Source of the DNA: Sodiomyces alkalinus F11
Lineage: Eukaryota > Ascomycota > Sordariomycetes > Glomerellales > Plectosphaerellaceae
Length of the DNA: 64,000 bases
Direction of reading: 5' to 3'
Assembly (NCBI RefSeq): GCF_003711515.1
Contig: NW_021167087.1
Span: forward strand, 420,557-484,556
Shown: one piece after another, positions 60,201 through 64,000 of the stretch
Numbering within the stretch: position 1 is the stretch's first letter
Layout of the letters: every line of letters begins with the position of its first letter
Program-made: the position numbers and the translations under genes
The notes under the pieces: model-generated
The model's database searches: none
Seen by the model: only the letters and a program-made list of their open reading frames with translations
What the model was told of the DNA's origin: nothing

Positions 60201-60771
60201 ACTGAGCACAGAGCATCTTCGAGCACCTTTCCGCGGCTCTGTGAGCCAACCATAAGCCAACCACAAGCCAGCCGCCGTTTACCAAACCGTTTATTAGGCT
60301 TGAACATGGAGATCCACGCACTCCCAGCGGTTGTTGTCTGCGGGCTCTTGTTCAGATGGCCTCGAATCACGCCGTCCGCTGACAAATAAGGAACGCTAAC
60401 CGCTCGCCCTCCTGTCACTTATTCGAGCATTGCGAGTCGCTCTGCGTTCGTTGATAGTGATGGCGGTCCCATGTTTCGAGAACAGCCACAACGACGCGAC
60501 GAACCAGTCATCGCGAAGGTCGCAGGATTTAAAAATAAGTAGCGTGCATGAGATAGAATAGCAAAGACAAATGAATTTTCAGAATCTCTATCCTCTAGAA
60601 TGGCCTCTAGGATGGTCTAACCTGATCCCATGGTGGATAATCGCCCCTTTAACGCCAAGCCGTGTGTATCGGGTATAGATAGCTATCTCGCCCAATGTTG
60701 CATACCATGCCAAAACAAGAGGGAGAACAATTAAAAAGGTCTAAGAAGAAAGGCACGCCAGCCTTCAGCAT
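57255..60771. other. Gene-free region, 3.5 kb
   Basis: Includes the STE20 promoter at its left end and the SDR 3' flank at its right. No frame has domain or splice support. It is rich in AGGTACCT palindromes (57714-57721, 58287-58294, 59415-59422) and related GGTACGTACC (58500-58509), plus an ACGGAGTA (58464-58471). No mobile-element coding remnant was recognised. Confidence 0.6.
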
Positions 60772-61897
60772 CTAGTAGCAGGAGTAACCGCCGTCAATGA
60801 GGATGTTAGAGCCAGTCATGAAACCAGAAGCGTCGGAGGCGAGAAAGACGCAGAGACCGTTGAGGTCGTCGACGGCGCCGAGACGGTTCTGGGGCGTCAG
60901 GCTGCGCCAGATCTTCTTCTGAGCCTCAAGGGCGGGAACGCGGTTGAGGGCGGTGTCCATGTAGCCAGGAGAGATGCAGTTGACGCGGATGTTGTACTTG
61001 GCCCATTCGGAGGCGATGGACTTGCCGAACTGAATGACGCCTGCCTTGGAAGCGTTGTAGCACGACTGCTCCTGCGGGTAGTTGACAATGCTGCCGGACA
61101 TGGAGGCCACAAGAATGATGGAGCCGGGCTTGCCGGCCGCAATCATACGGCGGCCCACGGCCTGGGACACGAGGAAGGTTCCGTTGAGGTTGATGTCAAT
61201 CAGACGACGGAACATCTTGCTGTCATACTCCTCTGCCTTGATGTTGGAGCTAGAGATGGGTGTTAGTTTTTATGTTGAGAATTGGGAAAGAGGGGGGAGG
61301 AGATAAAACATACTCAGCTATGCCAGCGGCGTTCACCAGAACATCGGGAATACCGTACATCTCGACGGCGCGGTCGACAGCGGCGTTGATAGCATCTTCG
61401 TCACGGACATCGACTTTGAAGAAGGTGACAGGCAGACCCGTCTTCTCATAGAGCTCACGAACAGCTGCCTCTCCGAGCTCCTGGTTCGCATCGAAGATGA
61501 CGAGATTGGCGGCGCCGGCTTCGACGCAGGCACGAGCCATGTGGTTTCCGAGACCCCGAGCACCGCCAGTGATGATGATGGTCTTGCCATGAACGGACAT
61601 CTTCTGCATGGTGGGAGACATCTTGTTATAGGCCTCCTGGGTCAGGGGGTGGACCTCCTCATTCTCTGCGGCATCAACCTCGAACTCTGACTGCTTCTTA
61701 GGAATGACGGGGATAGAAGATGGGCCATCCTTGGTAGCTGGCCAAGTGGTGACCGGGACCTCCTTCTCGCGGACACTGAGTCTGGCAGTGGAGGAGCTGA
61801 AGGCTCGAACAGCCTGAACAGAGCCGATGTTGGTGGCAAAGCGAGGGGCCACGGAGGCGCGCGTCGCAGCGCGAACAGCCGAGCGAATGGTAGCCAT
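60772..61897 (-). CDS. Short-chain dehydrogenase/reductase, probable mitochondrial targeting
   Basis: Two exons on the - strand: 61897-61314 and 61249-60772; 353 residues. The first 40 residues are Arg/Ala/Ser-rich without acidic residues (MATIRSAVRAATRASVAPRF, then RAFSSSTARL), a likely mitochondrial presequence. The Rossmann motif TGGARGLG is at 110-117, NAAG near 190, then Ser246, Tyr259 and Lys263 form the SDR catalytic set (YNASK). The tail SGFMTGSNILIDGGYSCY is typical of polyol-type SDRs. It most resembles D-arabinitol 2-dehydrogenase or sorbose-reductase-like enzymes; the substrate is inferred only from family resemblance. The 64-nt intron has a clear CTAAC branch site and CTAG acceptor. 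Confidence 0.9.
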
Positions 61898-64000
61898 TGC
61901 GATTGTGTTGGTTCGGAGAGGTGTAGAATGAAGGGATGTGAATAAAGTTGTTTGCTTCCCGACAGCCGACCGAGTGGCGGTGAATGAAAAGGGGTGAGAT
62001 GATCAAAGGGAAATGACAGAGCAACAGGCAAAGCCGAATTCCCAATGGTTGGTGAACAAAAAGAAGAAATCTTCTCTCAACGCGTAAAAACTGGGTCAAG
62101 CGCGGGAAAAAAATATACGCGTGGAATCCCGTGATGTGACCGGTCAATGATTCGTGTGCAGGGCAACTTAGGGATCTAATGTCTCCAGTTGCGCGCCACC
62201 GTACTGTTTGGCAGTTCTGTCTTTCACAGACAAGACACGAAGACCCTCAATAGCGAAAACACTGCTGCTGCTTCTTACGATACGCCCAAGATGCTGAGAT
62301 GAAGGTGGTGATCAGAGCCTAGGATGGCAAGATGGTGTGTTGTGTGTTGTAATGGTTCTGTAGAATCAGGATGGCCTCGCTTTTTTAGGGCAAAGACCTG
62401 CCAGCTACCGAGTCGTCTGATTCCGGAGGAAGAGTTTTTGTGTCGTTGAATTGTGTGGAAGGCAGGTAGTCGTTGAATTGGAATGCGAAAGAGCAGGTAA
62501 GAGCGACCCGGTTACCGGTTGCAGTTGACTCAACGCGAGGTATGAGGGCTTCCCCTAATTATCACGGCTTATGTATGAAATAGGCAATGTGTGTTCCGAA
62601 GTGGCAACAACTCGACAGTGGCGTAGAAAAGTCTAACGGGCGTCAAAGGAGGAAAATATTTTAAGGCAAGGAGCAAGGAAATGCGGGTGGGCGTCGTTTT
62701 TTGATATTCGGGAAGGGGAAAGCAGAGAAATAGATAGTCGGATCAGAACAACAGATCGAGGCAGGAACGCCAGTTGTATCTTATATACCCTCCTATTCCG
62801 TTCGTACCTTCCATCATAATATCATAGTACTCCGCAATGTAATTAGGATCCGTGTCTGCTAGCTCCTAGCGCGTCGTGGCCCTACCCTGTTGCTTGTTCA
62901 AGCTACCGTCGCGAAGGGAGGACACGGCGAAAGGAGACGGCTGGGGGTGAGAAGAGAAGGCAACGGGGATGATTAGGGGAAGACCCTGGAAGAGGCGAAC
63001 GGGTGACCGACCCAGCGGGCCATTGAGACTGGCCCCGACCTAGGCCGATGCTCTTACACTACGTGTACAATGCAATACGCTAAGCTATTACTATGTGCAG
63101 GGCTGGTGCCTCCTATCCAAGCATGGTAGCTAAACATGGCAATCCGGTGCTCGTACTTTTTAGTCCGTACAACGGTGGGAATCACCGTCTTACCACCGTA
63201 TCCGTATCACGAACGTGGGGATAAAGGTGGGTACAGTCCGACGCCGTTTCGCTGGGCTGAGTCGCGGCAAGTCATCCTACACTGTACATAAGCCAACAAA
63301 AATAGCATTGAACGACTCGAAGGCAAATACAACGTAAGCAAATCGAACTACCCGTACGAGAAGTTCTTGATACACAGAAAATTTAAGACGGGTATCTCAA
63401 GGACATCCAGCTTTATATCGCGACCCACTGAGTGATGAGTAGAACCTTCTCTGTTCTACATCGTACGGCCAGCAAAGCGAAAGAAAAGGGGAAACCCTCA
63501 TTTCTGAAGTTTGCTTGCTTGTCGGGAGTCGGGAAGTCCGTCCACTCCTCAAAAAGCCCCGAAAATATACAGCGGCGAGTAGGGAGTTGCTTGGTAATGT
63601 AATTATTTCATTTTATATTGCCAATAGATGCTGCCCCAAGGTCAGTCACATGGCTATAGCCTATGTGAGTTGCGAAGTGTGCTTTCATAACGACGAATCT
63701 CCTAATTAAAACTCAGTAGTACACGTGTATAGCGTGTGGCGGACCCCTGGCCGCGAGTTCGGTCAAGACTCAAGGTCTCGTCCGGTTGATTCAGACAAGC
63801 AGACAAGGGCAACGAGAATTACAAACGGTGACTTGGTGAAGACTAGCTCGATTTGACGGCGGCTGCGACCCCCACCATCTCCTTTTTTTTTCTTCTCCTG
63901 GACTTGCAACGTGCAGCGAAGCTTGATGCTAGTCTGTGCGCCGGCAACCCGCCCGTTCAGTAGCGAGACGTTCCAATGCCGCTAGCAGATGGGCAGATTT
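61898..64000. promoter_or_regulatory. SDR upstream region and gene-free right end
   Basis: About 2.1 kb. The first few hundred bases should hold the SDR promoter. The remainder shows no supportable gene; it contains TACTCCGCA (62828-62836, near match), a TACACGTGTA palindrome (63720-63729) and a T9 tract near 63882. A gene could continue beyond the window edge, but nothing here indicates one. Confidence 0.5.

Overview
The window looks like nuclear DNA of a filamentous ascomycete (Pezizomycotina, probably Sordariomycetes; the class is my inference). The genes are typical fungal housekeeping genes. Most have several short introns (about 50-150 nt) with GT donors, CTAAC/CTGAC-like branch sites and AG acceptors. 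Two tRNA genes are present. Genes lie on both strands with no operons. I reconstructed 14 protein-coding genes by joining exons by reading phase; exon joins are given in each entry. A fifteenth locus is only a zinc-cluster fragment.

Layout: 1-6.7 kb is gene-free. At 6.7-8.8 kb (-) is a CHY zinc-finger/RWD protein. At 9.7-10.1 kb (-) is a small two-exon gene. At 12.2-13.3 kb (-) is an uncharacterised acidic protein, divergent from LSB5 (VHS/GAT, 14.2-15.9 kb, +). LSB5 converges on the ER Hsp70 BiP/Kar2 (16.7-19.1 kb, -). HBS1 (20.2-22.9 kb, -) is head-to-head with CCT5 (23.6-25.5 kb, +). A histidine-phosphatase family gene follows (25.9-27.0 kb, -), then tRNA-Glu(CUC) with an intron, a Zn2Cys6 transcription factor (29.4-32.2 kb, -) and tRNA-Gln(CUG). 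VPS27 (35.2-37.6 kb, -) is head-to-head with a rhodanese/USP deubiquitinase of the Doa4/Ubp5/Ubp7 type (38.7-41.8 kb, +). A zinc-cluster remnant lies near 43.1 kb. A long-chain acyl-CoA synthetase (44.7-47.1 kb, +) converges on the multi-KH protein SCP160 (48.1-52.3 kb, -). STE20/PAK kinase (54.3-57.3 kb, -) and a mitochondrial-type SDR dehydrogenase (60.8-61.9 kb, -) complete the set.

Themes: ubiquitin-dependent endosomal sorting (VPS27, the Doa4-like DUB and LSB5), protein folding (BiP, CCT5) and translation or ribosome surveillance (HBS1, SCP160, tRNAs). I see no secondary-metabolite cluster, intact transposon, CRISPR or clearly novel system. The most unusual signal is in the spacers: three short motifs (TACGGAGTA, AGGTACCT, TACACGTGTA) recur far above chance, and every copy I located is outside genes. 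Other notable items are a GC-AG intron in VPS27, very small first exons in CCT5 and LSB5, a 34-nt palindrome after LSB5, and an ATG-less hydrophobic extension before the acyl-CoA synthetase.
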